This document shows, one piece after another, positions 1 through 8,175 of a stretch of DNA of 64,000 bases. A program made the translations under genes and the position numbers. The DNA is from UBA1479 sp002706405 (GTDB taxonomy: Bacteria; Pseudomonadota; Alphaproteobacteria; Rhodospirillales; Casp-alpha2), in contig CAXATO010000013.1 in assembly GCA_963972255.1 (NCBI GenBank), positions 56,609 to 120,608 on the forward strand, written 5' to 3'. The notes under the pieces were generated by a model that saw only the letters and a list, made by a program, of their open reading frames with translations, did not search any database and was not told the origin of the DNA. Within the stretch, counting starts at the first letter, position 1; the number at the start of each line of letters is the position of its first letter.

Positions 1-557
1 AGGCCATAGATCCCGACCGCCGACGCCGGCTGAACCATGGCGTCGGCAAAGGTCCAGACCGTGCCCATGAGGTTCCAGGGAAAGCCCGTGAACAGCCAAC
101 CCTGCACCCATTCGCTGATCGTCCAGGCGGCCGCCAGGATCAGCGCGTCGCCGCCGCCGGGCGCGGCCCCCGTTCGGCGAAGCCGGTGCAGGATGCCGGC
201 GGCGAGTGCCGGAAACAGGCCGAGCACCGCCGCGAAGCCGACCACGGCGATGGGGATCAGCCAACCGTGGCGGGCCAGATCGATGGTCAGGGAATGGGAA
301 ATCCAGAAGGTGCCGGCCGCCGCATGGCCGGCGCCGAACCACCAGCCGTCGGCCAAAGCGCCCCGAAGATTCGGACGCGACGCAATCAGCCAGATCAGGC
401 CGGCAAAGGCGGGCACCAGAAAGATGACGATATGCAGCGGCGGTAATGCCCCCGCCGCCAGCACGCCGAGCCCCACCGCCAGACCCCGTCGCCGCCAGCC
501 CGTCAGGCCCACGGCACCGTCATGGAGGCGTCGGAACCCGGACGGGGCCCCGCTCAT
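1..557 (-). CDS. lnt: Apolipoprotein N-acyltransferase (N-terminal part, runs off the window)
   Basis: Lnt transfers an acyl chain to the lipidated N-terminal cysteine of lipoproteins at the periplasmic face of the inner membrane. Only the first 185 residues are visible. They hold several hydrophobic segments and two stretches typical of the family: GWWFGAGHAAAGTFWI (about residues 71-86) and GFPWNLMG (about 158-165). The catalytic nitrilase domain lies outside the window. The ATG at 557 overlaps the corC stop codon as ATGA, so the two genes are translationally coupled. Placement at the end of miaB-phoH-ybeY-corC-lnt fits the call. Confidence 0.92.
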   Translation of the reverse strand, partial: MSGAPSGFRRLHDGAVGLTGWRRRGLAVGLGVLAAGALPPLHIVIFLVPAFAGLIWLIASRPNLRGALADGWWFGAGHAAAGTFWISHSLTIDLARHGWLIPIAVVGFAAVLGLFPALAAGILHRLRRTGAAPGGGDALILAAAWTISEWVQGWLFTGFPWNLMGTVWTFADAMVQPASAVGIYG

Positions 558-1510
558 TCCGCCGTCTTGTCCTGATCGGCCTTATCGGCGGCGCTGCGGC
601 GGCGCACCCGCAATCGATGCACCCGCCGGGGGTCGGCCTGGAGAATTTCGAATTCGAAGCCCGAGGGATGGGCGACCAGCTCGCTGCGGATCGGCACGCG
701 ACCGGCCAGCGCGAACACCAGCCCGCCCAGGGTGTCGATGTATTCCCGTTCCTCATCGGTGGCGAAGGCGCCGACTTTTTCTTCCAACGCCTCGATCTCG
801 ACCCGGGCATCGGCCGTGTAGGAACCGTCGGGGTTTTCCTTGAGCACCGGTTCGGACGAACGATCATGTTCGTCCTCGATCTCGCCGATGATTTCCTCGA
901 CCAGGTCCTCGATGGTGACCAGCCCGTCGACGCCGCCGTATTCATCGACCACCAGGGCCATGTGCGACCGCCGGGCGCGCATTTCCAACAGCAGTTCGAG
1001 AACTTCCATGGAGGGCGCCACGAACAGGATCCGCCGCAGATGTTCCGACAGCTTGAAGTCCTCGTCCTGGCCGCCCCACAGGAACAGATCCTTGATGTGG
1101 GCCATGCCGATGACATCGTCGAGCGTGCCCCGGTAAACGGGCAGGCGCGAATGGCCCTGCTCGCCGATCAGGCGCACGATGTCCTTGAGCGGCGTGTCCG
1201 CCTCGACCGCGACGATGTCGACGCGCGGCACCATGACGTCTTCGACCGTGAGGCCGCGCAGATTGAGAATGTTGGACAGAAGTGCCCGTTCATCGTCGCC
1301 GATCGGAGCGGCAGGCTCGGCCCGCTCTTCGATGATCTCCTCGAGCGCTTCGCGAACGGAGCCGTTCTGTCCGCCGCGGAACCGGCGTTTCAGGCGCTGC
1401 CACAAGGACGTGCTGCGCGCCTCGGTCGGCGACGTGGGAGATTCCTGCGATGAGGAATGGGGGGTGGCCCCGGCTTCCCGGGGCGGGGGACTCGATGATG
1501 TATCGTTCAT
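554..1510 (-). CDS. corC: CBS-domain CorC/HlyC family protein
   Basis: The 318-residue protein belongs to the CorC/TlyC (hemolysin C-like) family, linked to divalent-cation efflux or membrane-associated signalling. After a polar N-terminus of about 60 residues it has a CBS pair, starting near DVMVPRVDIVAVEADTPL (about residue 90), and a C-terminal CorC/HlyC domain with the DPRRVHRLRVRR-like ending. There is no N-terminal DUF21 membrane domain, so this is the short, soluble form. It lies 33 bp after ybeY and overlaps lnt by 4 bp. In this genomic position it probably serves envelope or ribosome-quality functions together with ybeY; that is an inference. Confidence 0.92.
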   Translation of the reverse strand: MNDTSSSPPPREAGATPHSSSQESPTSPTEARSTSLWQRLKRRFRGGQNGSVREALEEIIEERAEPAAPIGDDERALLSNILNLRGLTVEDVMVPRVDIVAVEADTPLKDIVRLIGEQGHSRLPVYRGTLDDVIGMAHIKDLFLWGGQDEDFKLSEHLRRILFVAPSMEVLELLLEMRARRSHMALVVDEYGGVDGLVTIEDLVEEIIGEIEDEHDRSSEPVLKENPDGSYTADARVEIEALEEKVGAFATDEEREYIDTLGGLVFALAGRVPIRSELVAHPSGFEFEILQADPRRVHRLRVRRRSAADKADQDKTAE

Positions 1511-1543
1511 GTTACCAGGATAGATGCCCTTGCGAACGGGCGG

Positions 1544-2059
1544 TCACCGCTCCTTTCCATATGGATCGGGGACGCCGAGGCCCCCAAGGATATCCGTTTC
1601 CAATCGCTCCATCCTGTCCGCCTCGTCCGTGTCGATATGGTCGAAGCCCAGAAGATGCAGCATACCATGGACGCACAGGTGGGATAAGTGGTCGGCCAGG
1701 GGGATGCCCTGATCTTCGGCCTCGGCCGCCGTGACGCCGAAGGCGATGACCACGTCGCCCAACATCTCGGGCATGCCGGGCAGGGCCGGGCCGGCCGGCA
1801 TGTCACCCTCCTGCTGTGCGAAAGACAGCACGTTGGTCGGCCCCTCCTTGCCTCGGTAATCCCGGTTGAGGTCGGCCACCATGGCGTCATCGGCAAGCAC
1901 CAGGGACACCTCGGCGGGGCGGTCGCCGTCGCCGTGATCGAGGGCGCCATAGGCGGCGGCCAGGGCGCGCTCGGCGATCGTTTCGGCATCGGCGAGCGCC
2001 GCCGTCCATTCGGGCGACGCGATCTCGATCGCGATCTCCAACGTCGGCGCGGGAATCAT
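1544..2059 (-). CDS. ybeY: Endoribonuclease YbeY (rRNA maturation factor)
   Basis: YbeY is a zinc-dependent endoribonuclease acting in 16S rRNA 3'-end maturation and ribosome quality control. The zinc signature HLCVHGMLHLLGFDH is at about residues 127-141, with the three metal-binding histidines intact. The reading frame is open further upstream, with possible starts at 2101 and 2110 inside phoH. I chose ATG 2059 because a GAGG box lies about 5 bases before it, it falls just after the phoH stop, and the 171-residue product starts close to the conserved LEIAIEIASPEW segment. It is part of the miaB-phoH-ybeY-corC-lnt operon. Confidence 0.92.
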   Translation of the reverse strand: MIPAPTLEIAIEIASPEWTAALADAETIAERALAAAYGALDHGDGDRPAEVSLVLADDAMVADLNRDYRGKEGPTNVLSFAQQEGDMPAGPALPGMPEMLGDVVIAFGVTAAEAEDQGIPLADHLSHLCVHGMLHLLGFDHIDTDEADRMERLETDILGGLGVPDPYGKER

Positions 2060-2069
2060 CCCGGCCTCG

Positions 2070-3179
2070 TCATTCGTCGCTTTGTTCGCGTTCGCTTTCA
2101 TAATGCTCATATCGCGCGCCGGCACGGCGCGAGGTTTCCACGTTTTGATAGGCATGGACGATGCGCGACACCAGGGGGTGGCGCACAACGTCCTGCTCCG
2201 TGAACTCGACGAAGCGGATGCCCTTGGTGCCGATCAGCACTTCCTGGGCGTCACGCAGGCCCGATCGGATGCCCCGCGGCAGATCGACCTGGCTGAGATC
2301 GCCGGTCACCACCATGCAGGAATTCTCGCCCAGGCGGGTCAGGAACATCTTCATTTGCACGGGTGTGGTGTTCTGCGCCTCGTCCAGAATCACGAAGGCG
2401 TTGGACAGGGTGCGGCCGCGCATGAAGGCCAGAGGGGCAACCTCGATCTCGCCGCTTTCCAGGCGCTTTTCCACCTGCTGCTGCGGCAGCATGTCATAGA
2501 GCGCGTCGTACAGCGGGCGCAGATAGGGATCGACCTTTTCGCGCATGTCGCCGGGCAGGAAGCCGAGCTGTTCGCCGGCTTCGACCGCCGGACGCGACAG
2601 AATGATGCGATCGACCCGCCCCTGGACAAGACGTTCGACCGCCTTGGCCACGGCAAGATAGGTCTTGCCCGTGCCTGCCGGACCCTGGCCGAACACCAGC
2701 GGGCATTCGTCGATGGCGCCGAGATAGTCGGCCTGGGTCGAGGTCCGCGCGGTGATCATCTTGTTGCGGGTATGAACCGACACGCCGGCGTCCTTGAGCC
2801 CCGCCTTGGGGTCGCCATCGCCGCGCCCGCCGTTCGACATGCGCAGCATGGCGTCGACTTCGGGCGTGTCGATGCTGTGGCCGTGTTTCAGGCGATCATA
2901 CAGCGCGGCGAGGATTGCCGCCGCGCGATCCACGGAGGCACCGTCGCCGGTGATCGCGACTTCGTTGCCGCGGGCATGAATGGTCACGCCCAGGCCCTGT
3001 TCGATCTGCGCCAGATGGGCGTGATGGGAGCCGAACAACGCCGCCGCCAAACCGTTGTTGGCGAAGGTCATCTGTTCCGTGGTGGTGGCGGCGGCGGCAC
3101 CGCCGTCGGTCGCCGGTGCCATGGGGATCACGGCTTCAACGCCGCCGCGCGTCTGCCGGCGGGAGCGCCCGCGGCTCAT
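2070..3179 (-). CDS. phoH: PhoH-like ATPase
   Basis: This is a PhoH/PhoL-type P-loop ATPase of 369 residues, a family tied to RNA metabolism and nearly always next to ybeY. A KH-like N-terminal part precedes the ATPase domain. Walker A is GPAGTGKT (residues 166-173) and the Walker B region is FVILDEAQNT. The conserved TGDLSQVDLPRG segment follows. The first 35 residues are basic and then Ala/Thr-rich, longer than in the short homologues. The ATG overlaps the miaB stop as ATGA, indicating coupled translation. The biochemical role of the family is still poorly defined. Confidence 0.93.
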   Translation of the reverse strand: MSRGRSRRQTRGGVEAVIPMAPATDGGAAAATTTEQMTFANNGLAAALFGSHHAHLAQIEQGLGVTIHARGNEVAITGDGASVDRAAAILAALYDRLKHGHSIDTPEVDAMLRMSNGGRGDGDPKAGLKDAGVSVHTRNKMITARTSTQADYLGAIDECPLVFGQGPAGTGKTYLAVAKAVERLVQGRVDRIILSRPAVEAGEQLGFLPGDMREKVDPYLRPLYDALYDMLPQQQVEKRLESGEIEVAPLAFMRGRTLSNAFVILDEAQNTTPVQMKMFLTRLGENSCMVVTGDLSQVDLPRGIRSGLRDAQEVLIGTKGIRFVEFTEQDVVRHPLVSRIVHAYQNVETSRRAGARYEHYESEREQSDE

Positions 3180-4555
3180 GCGGATCTCCTGGCTGCGGGC
3201 CGCGCCGATCCGTCGGCAAGAACCGCGCCCAGGCTGTTGCCGCCGGCCAGGACGATCTCCAGGTCGGCGATCCGGCCCAGGAAGTCGGCCGGGGCATCGA
3301 CATGAACCGACTGCATGTAAGGGCTGCGGCCCAGCAACTGGCCCGCGTGGCGTCCGGGCCGGTCAAGCAGCACCGGCAGGGTCCGCCCGACACAGCTTTC
3401 GTTGAAGGCAAGCTGCTGCGCGTTCAGAAGATCCTGAAGCTCTTTCAAGCGTGCGTCCTTTACGTCTTCGGGCACCTGCATCTCCATGGCCGCCGCCGGG
3501 GTGCCGGGTCGCGGCGAATACTTGAACGAATAGGCCTGCACGTAACCGACCTCGCGAACCAACTGCATCGTGTCCTCGAAATCGGCATCCGACTCGCCGG
3601 GAAAGCCGACGATGAAATCCGACGACAGGCCCAGGTCGGGGCGCGCGGCGCGCAGGCGGCCGACCAGGTCGATATAGAAATCCCGACCGTGGCGGCGGTT
3701 CATGGCCTTGAGCACCCGGTCCGATCCGGACTGCACGGGCAGATGCAGATAGGGCATCAATTCGGGCACGTCGCGATGGGCGGCGATCAGGGCGTCATCG
3801 ACCTCGGCCGGATAGGACGTGGTGTAGCGCAGGCGCTCGATGCCGTCGATGCCGGCCAACAGGCGGATCAAACCACCAAGCCCGAGTTCCGCGCCGTCCG
3901 CGCCGACGCCATGATAGGCATTCACGTTCTGACCCAACAGCGTGATTTCGGCGGCCCCTGCCGCGGCGAGCTCGCGGGCCTCGGCCAGGACCTGGTCGAC
4001 GGGGCGGGAGAATTCGGCGCCGCGCGTATAAGGCACGACACAGAAGGTGCAGAACTTGTCGCAGCCTTCCTGCACGGTCAGGAAGGCGGCGCGGCCTTCG
4101 ACCCGGGCCGGGGCCGACAAGTGATCGAACTTGGATTCCTCGGGGAAGTCGGTGTCGAGCTGGGCCCCCTTCTCGCGGTGCAGGCGGGCGACCATTTCCG
4201 GCAGGCGGTGATAGGTCTGCGGCCCGAACACCATGTCGACATAGGGCGCGCGCTTCAAAACTTCCTCGCCCTCGGCCTGGGCGACGCAACCGGCGACGCC
4301 GAGGATCATGGCCCCGCCGTCGGCTTGGCGCGCCTGCTTCACCTTGTTGATCCGGCCAAGCTCGGAATACACCTTTTCCGCCGCCTTTTCGCGAATGTGG
4401 CAGGTGTTCAGCAACACCATGTCGGCGTCGTCCACCGCATCCGTCAGGGCATAGCCCAAGGGTGCCAGAAGGCCCGCCATACGCTCGGAGTCGTAGACGT
4501 TCATCTGGCAGCCATAGGTCTTGATATGGAGTTTCTTGGGCGCCGCGTCGGTCAC
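3176..4555 (-). CDS. miaB: tRNA-2-methylthio-N6-dimethylallyladenosine synthase MiaB
   Basis: MiaB is a radical-SAM methylthiotransferase that modifies A37 of tRNAs reading UNN codons. Visible features are the N-terminal UPF0004 domain with three cluster cysteines (YGCQMN, NTCHIRE, AGCVAQ), the radical-SAM motif CDKFCTFC followed by VPYTRG, and a C-terminal TRAM-like region. The frame extends upstream to a GTG at 4639, which would overlap fur by 14 bp. I prefer the GTG at 4555 because a GAGG box lies 6-9 bases upstream. This gives 459 residues beginning with TDAAPKKLHIKTYGC. It heads the operon running to lnt. Confidence 0.94.
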   Translation of the reverse strand: MTDAAPKKLHIKTYGCQMNVYDSERMAGLLAPLGYALTDAVDDADMVLLNTCHIREKAAEKVYSELGRINKVKQARQADGGAMILGVAGCVAQAEGEEVLKRAPYVDMVFGPQTYHRLPEMVARLHREKGAQLDTDFPEESKFDHLSAPARVEGRAAFLTVQEGCDKFCTFCVVPYTRGAEFSRPVDQVLAEARELAAAGAAEITLLGQNVNAYHGVGADGAELGLGGLIRLLAGIDGIERLRYTTSYPAEVDDALIAAHRDVPELMPYLHLPVQSGSDRVLKAMNRRHGRDFYIDLVGRLRAARPDLGLSSDFIVGFPGESDADFEDTMQLVREVGYVQAYSFKYSPRPGTPAAAMEMQVPEDVKDARLKELQDLLNAQQLAFNESCVGRTLPVLLDRPGRHAGQLLGRSPYMQSVHVDAPADFLGRIADLEIVLAGGNSLGAVLADGSARPAARRSA

Positions 4556-4625
4556 CGGATACCTCGCGGCTGCTTGTCGCCGGTCCCGAAACCGCGGTTC
4601 AGGGAAATGTCGGGTCGGGTCATTC

Positions 4626-5054
4626 TTATTTGCCCGCACCTTTCTTCAAAGGCACGCCGTAAAGTTCCAGCTTGTGCCCGACCAAATGCATGCCGTGATC
4701 GCGGGCGATGACTTCCTGCAGGCGTTCGATTTCCGTGTTCTGGAATTCGATGACCTCGCCCGATTGCACGTTGATCAAGTGATCGTGGTGGTCTTCGGTC
4801 ACTTCTTCGTAGCGCGCCCGGCCGTCGCCGAAATCATGACGTTCGATGATTCCCGCTTCTTCGAACAGGCGCACGGTCCGATAGACCGTGGCGATCGAAA
4901 TCCGGCTGTCGATTTCCGACGACCGGCGGTGCACTTCCTCGACATCGGGATGATCTTCCGATTCGGACAGAACGCGCGCGATGATGCGGCGCTGGTCCGT
5001 CATTTTCATGCCTTTGTCGATACAAAGTTGCTCGATACGTGATTCCGACATCAT
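4626..5054 (-). CDS. fur: Fur family metalloregulator (Fur/Mur type)
   Basis: This is a 142-residue ferric-uptake-regulator family protein with a winged-helix DNA-binding half (TDQRRIIARVL through TVYRTVRLFEEAG) and a metal-binding dimerisation half with HHDHLINVQSGEVIEF. The usual CxxC structural-zinc pair after HHDH is absent; INVQSG replaces it. I recall this as common in alphaproteobacterial Fur/Mur proteins, so the effector could be iron or manganese. Two ATG codons lie in tandem at 5054 and 5051, with GGGGAG directly upstream. A good sigma70-type promoter lies before the gene (5096-5123). It sits directly upstream of miaB. Confidence 0.92.
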   Translation of the reverse strand: MMSESRIEQLCIDKGMKMTDQRRIIARVLSESEDHPDVEEVHRRSSEIDSRISIATVYRTVRLFEEAGIIERHDFGDGRARYEEVTEDHHDHLINVQSGEVIEFQNTEIERLQEVIARDHGMHLVGHKLELYGVPLKKGAGK

Positions 5055-5095
5055 CTCCCCACGGATTGCCAGCAGGCGTCTGGATTCGCCCGATT

Positions 5096-5123
5096 ACTAT
5101 ACCCCGAACGGGGCGGGTGCCAA
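5096..5123 (-). promoter_or_regulatory. Predicted sigma70-type promoter of fur
   Basis: On the minus strand TTGGCA (5123-5118) and TATAGT (5101-5096) are separated by 16 bp. Each hexamer matches five of six consensus bases. The spacer holds a CCCC-GAAC-GGGG inverted repeat that could matter for control. The start codon is about 40 bp downstream. Confidence 0.55.
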
Positions 5124-5151
5124 AGCCTGAGGATCGACCCGGGAGAAAGGA

Positions 5152-5562
5152 TTACCGCTTACGCCGCGGTTTGGTGCCGAGACCGATCTTTTTCGCCAGG
5201 TTCGAGCGATGCTTGGCGTAATTCGGCGCGACCATGGGATAATCGGCCGCCAGGCCCCAGCGCTCGCGATAATCCTCGGGCGTCATGTTGTAGGCCGTCT
5301 TCAAATGCCGCTTCAGCATCTTCAATTTCTTGCCGTCTTCCAGGCAGACAATGTAATCCGGAAACACGGATTTCTTCGGCGGCACGGCCGGCTTCGGGCG
5401 CTGCGCCTGCGCCGGAACGGTGCCGACATTGGAAAGGGCGGTATAGACCTCGTTGATGAGGGCGGGAATGTCGCTGGGCGCGATCGCATTATTGCCGACA
5501 TGGGCCGCGACGATTTCCGTCGTCAGTTCAATCAGGTCGGAGGCATTCGGTTTTTCAGTCAT
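5152..5562 (-). CDS. mucR: MucR/Ros family transcriptional regulator
   Basis: MucR/Ros proteins are small zinc-finger DNA-binding regulators that control exopolysaccharide, cell-cycle and surface genes in alphaproteobacteria. The 136-residue product has the characteristic C-terminal core CLEDGKKLKMLKRHLK followed by NMTPEDYRERWGL and a basic tail ending KPRRKR. In Ros the zinc is held by C-C-H-H; here the second Cys is Asp and the second His position appears to be Ala/Tyr, so metal binding may differ. The ATG at 5562 is preceded by AAGGAATAGG; an upstream in-frame start at 5640 lacks support. It lies about 100 bp before fur on the same strand. Confidence 0.92.
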   Translation of the reverse strand: MTEKPNASDLIELTTEIVAAHVGNNAIAPSDIPALINEVYTALSNVGTVPAQAQRPKPAVPPKKSVFPDYIVCLEDGKKLKMLKRHLKTAYNMTPEDYRERWGLAADYPMVAPNYAKHRSNLAKKIGLGTKPRRKR

Positions 5563-5659
5563 TAATTCGCCTATTCCTTGAAAAGCGTGTCTGCTGGGCG
5601 CCGTTGGCGGAATAAGTACCCCGATAGGGGAGCCCGCCAAGATGTGGGGGAGTTTTCAA

Positions 5660-5687
5660 GTCATAACAACGAGAAAACATCGGTCAA
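5660..5687 (-). promoter_or_regulatory. Predicted promoter of mucR
   Basis: On the minus strand TTGACC (5687-5682) is followed after 16 bp by TATGAC (5665-5660). The -35 hexamer is half of the inverted repeat at 5682-5703, so a protein bound there would block this promoter. The leader to the mucR ATG would be about 90 bases and contains CCCC-GATA-GGGG. Confidence 0.4.
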
Positions 5688-5703
5688 AATATTTTATTTG
5701 ACC
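5682..5703. promoter_or_regulatory. Inverted repeat in the mucR/tusA intergenic region, candidate operator
   Basis: GGTCAAA (5682-5688) and TTTGACC (5697-5703) form a perfect 7-bp inverted repeat around an AT-rich 8-bp centre. Each arm contains a TTGACC, which reads as a -35 hexamer on opposite strands. MucR/Ros proteins bind AT-rich sites and often repress their own genes, so this could be an autoregulatory operator. That is an inference. Confidence 0.45.
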
Positions 5704-5726
5704 CGGCGGCGCCTATATAAAGTAGG

Positions 5727-5741
5727 TGTGTATTGTACACA
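5727..5741. promoter_or_regulatory. Inverted repeat upstream of the tusA-like gene
   Basis: TGTGTA-TTG-TACACA is a perfect 6-bp inverted repeat with a 3-bp centre. It ends 28 bp before the start codon of the TusA-like gene, just after an AT-rich TATATAA box. It could be an operator for that gene; no cognate regulator can be named from the sequence. Confidence 0.4.
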
Positions 5742-5769
5742 AGAGTATACGACAGGAAAACGGGAAGAA

Positions 5770-6033
5770 ATGGCCGACTCGCCGGATATTGCGCATTTTT
5801 TAGATATTTCGAACGACATTTGTCCGATGACGTTCGTCAAAACCAAGCTTTTCCTGGAACGGCTGGATGCCGGCGCGGTACTTGAAGTGCGCCTGCAGGG
5901 ACCCGAGCCGCTGAACAACGTGCCCCGCTCCGTGCGCGACCATGGGCACGAGGTGCTGTCCCTGGCACCGGAAGACCCGGCCCGCCCGGAACCGGACGCC
6001 CCCCATCGTCTGGTGATCCGCAAGACGGCCTGA
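5770..6033 (+). CDS. TusA/SirA-family sulfur carrier-like protein
   Basis: This is a small 87-residue protein of the TusA (SirA-like) family, whose members carry persulfide sulfur on a conserved cysteine for tRNA thiolation or other sulfur transfers. The active-site segment is DICPMTFVKTKLFLERL with the catalytic Cys near residue 17. It has CPM rather than the CPxP of E. coli TusA. The ATG at 5770 follows GGGAAGAA; the frame is open upstream to 5578 but has no better start. It faces tsaB, with only 22 bp between their stops. The exact sulfur acceptor is unknown. Confidence 0.88.
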   Translation: MADSPDIAHFLDISNDICPMTFVKTKLFLERLDAGAVLEVRLQGPEPLNNVPRSVRDHGHEVLSLAPEDPARPEPDAPHRLVIRKTA

Positions 6034-6055
6034 CAACACGCCCTGAAATCAAAAT

Positions 6056-6742
6056 CTACGGGCGCAGGCGACCGCCGTTCTTGGGCCGGACCGCGTCGGG
6101 CGGGCGCAGATAGATCGGCCCGGGGGCCGCGCCCACGGGCGGCAGGGCTCGGGCCAGGGCGATTTCACCGACCATGACCGCGTCGGGAATGCCGGAGGCA
6201 TCCGCCGCGTCGGCCGCGACGCCGGCTTCGGCAAGGGCCTCGCGGGCGCGGGGGGCGGCATCCCCCGCGACGATCAATGGCCCGCCGGCCGCCAGCGCCG
6301 CCAGCCGGTCCGCCATCATGGCCGCCGGCTCCGTGAGCGGCGCCAGATCGCCATCGAACATCTGGACATAGAGATCCGCGCGTTTGGAATCGAGCGCGAC
6401 CAGAACCCGGCGGTCCGCGCGCGCGGCCGGCGGCACGGCGCGGGCCACGGCGTCCAGCGTCGTCACCCCGGCGCAGGGAATTTCCAACGCCAGGGCCAGA
6501 CCCCTGGCCGCCGACAAGCCGATGCGCAGGCCCGTGAAGGCGCCGGGGCCGACCGTCACGGCCAGGGCGTCGAGATCGCCGTAGGTGCAGCCGCCTTGGG
6601 TCAGGACCTCGGCGATCATCGGCATCAGGGCTTCCGACTGGCCGCGCGGCATGGCGGCGGCGCGGCGGGCCACGACCTTGCCGTCCACGAACAGGGCCGC
6701 CGAACAGCCGGTCGTCGCCGTATCGAAGGCGAGAAGCTTCAT
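6056..6742 (-). CDS. tsaB: tRNA threonylcarbamoyladenosine biosynthesis protein TsaB
   Basis: TsaB partners TsaD and TsaE in forming t6A37 on ANN-decoding tRNAs. The 228-residue protein starts MKLLAFDTATTGCSAAL and contains GPGAFTGLRIG, both typical of the ASKHA-fold TsaB proteins. The same frame stays open through the upstream transporter gene, producing an artificial 795-codon ORF, but homology begins at ATG 6742. GAAGGA lies about 11 bases before this ATG. The usual downstream neighbour rimI is not present here. The gene follows the transporter gene by 14 bp and may be cotranscribed with it. Confidence 0.93.
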   Translation of the reverse strand: MKLLAFDTATTGCSAALFVDGKVVARRAAAMPRGQSEALMPMIAEVLTQGGCTYGDLDALAVTVGPGAFTGLRIGLSAARGLALALEIPCAGVTTLDAVARAVPPAARADRRVLVALDSKRADLYVQMFDGDLAPLTEPAAMMADRLAALAAGGPLIVAGDAAPRAREALAEAGVAADAADASGIPDAVMVGEIALARALPPVGAAPGPIYLRPPDAVRPKNGGRLRP

Positions 6743-6756
6743 GACATGCGGGTCCT

Positions 6757-8160
6757 TCAGTGCGGGTCGACCAGTTTCCAATAGGCCATGGCGACCGCCG
6801 CCACGACCAAGGCGCCCGACAGGGTATACAAGGGGGCGCGCCGCCAGGCGAGGCGGAAGCTGCTTTCCCCGGTCAGCCGCCCGATTACCAGAGTCGTGCC
6901 GGAGACCGGCGACGAGGTCGTCGACAGGCCCCAGGTGCCGAGCATGACCAGAGCCATGACCATGGGCGGCATGCCGAACACTTCCGGCGGCAGGACCGAG
7001 CCGACCAGGATGACCAGCACCACCGGGTGCAGGCCGATACCGCCGGCAATAATGATAAATGCCGCCAGCGCCAGCGGCTTGGCGACGTCGGGCCAGGCGC
7101 CGATGTTGAGCAGGCCCGCCACCGCCGCCGGATCGAGCACCCGCGCCACGCCGGTGCCGAACAGGTTGGCGCCGATGAAGATCAGCGCTTCGCCGCGCAG
7201 ACCCGGCAGGGACGCGACCACGCGCCGCGGCAGGCCCGCCGCCTCGTGCTGCCGGCCCTTGGAAATGAACAGCCAAAGCACGGCGAAGGGCGGCGCGAGC
7301 ATGGCCAGCACCACGGGGATCGACAGATGGAACTGCGATTCCAGGGTAATGACCGAAATCATCAACGCCCCCAGCAGCAGCGACAGCTTGCGCCAGTTGG
7401 CGTCCTCGACCTTGGGTCCGGGGGCGCCGCGCGGGCGGGAGCCCCGCACGAACACGCGGTCGATCAGCGCCGTCGTGGCGACGACCAACATACCCATGAT
7501 CAGCCCCGGCACGGCGATGTCGACCCATTTGAGCCCCGGCAGGGCCGCCAGCACCACGGTGACGCTGATGTAGAACGGCGACCAGCAGGACGCGGAGGTG
7601 AACCCGACCATCAGCGCCACGGCCAGGCGGTCCTTCAACTGACGGTCCTTGGGCCGGGCGACCATGTCCGACAGCAGGGTCAACGCCGCCAGATTGAGGA
7701 AGGCGCCCAGAAAATGCGCCGCATAGGCCAGGATCAGAAAGCGCCGGCCGGCCGGCTGGTCGAGCACGAACTGCCGCGCCGCCATCAGGGTCGGGCTGGT
7801 CTTGGCCGGAATCTGCATCCAGGAGACAGCGAAGAACACGAGCTGAAACTTGAGCGCCGACGCCATGCCGTCGAGCAGCACCCCCGTCCCCTGCCCGGCC
7901 TGCAGGCCGAGCGCCAGTCCGCCAAAGGCAAGGCCGTAGCCGACCAGCCGCTGCACGCCCGAGGTGCGGGCGAATTCCAGCGCCAGATAACTGGCCCCCA
8001 GGACCACGGCGACGATCTGCCAGCCGTCGGGACGCCAGAACACCTGCAGGATCGCCACGGCGCAGAGCCCCAGATAAATCCAGGCCGAAATCGACGGGCG
8101 CGGCGGGGCGTCCCCGGTCGGCGCGCCGGGCGGCGGGGTGGCGATATGAATGTCGGGCAT
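6757..8160 (-). CDS. Multi-pass membrane protein, putative transporter of unassigned family
   Basis: The 467-residue protein is strongly hydrophobic, with roughly twelve predicted membrane segments and a short Pro-rich N-terminus. Conspicuous segments are GFTSASCWSPFYISVTVVL near the middle and GTWGLSTTSSPVSGTTLVIG near the end. Both look like the re-entrant, Ser/Thr-rich substrate loops of ion-transporter-superfamily permeases (citrate, arsenite and dicarboxylate type), but I do not recognise a specific family. It follows the RutE-like gene by 15 bp, so the pair may be an operon for uptake and reduction of a small organic acid; that is an inference. Confidence 0.7.
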   Translation of the reverse strand: MPDIHIATPPPGAPTGDAPPRPSISAWIYLGLCAVAILQVFWRPDGWQIVAVVLGASYLALEFARTSGVQRLVGYGLAFGGLALGLQAGQGTGVLLDGMASALKFQLVFFAVSWMQIPAKTSPTLMAARQFVLDQPAGRRFLILAYAAHFLGAFLNLAALTLLSDMVARPKDRQLKDRLAVALMVGFTSASCWSPFYISVTVVLAALPGLKWVDIAVPGLIMGMLVVATTALIDRVFVRGSRPRGAPGPKVEDANWRKLSLLLGALMISVITLESQFHLSIPVVLAMLAPPFAVLWLFISKGRQHEAAGLPRRVVASLPGLRGEALIFIGANLFGTGVARVLDPAAVAGLLNIGAWPDVAKPLALAAFIIIAGGIGLHPVVLVILVGSVLPPEVFGMPPMVMALVMLGTWGLSTTSSPVSGTTLVIGRLTGESSFRLAWRRAPLYTLSGALVVAAVAMAYWKLVDPH

Positions 8161-8175
8161 GACGGGCGGGCCGCG

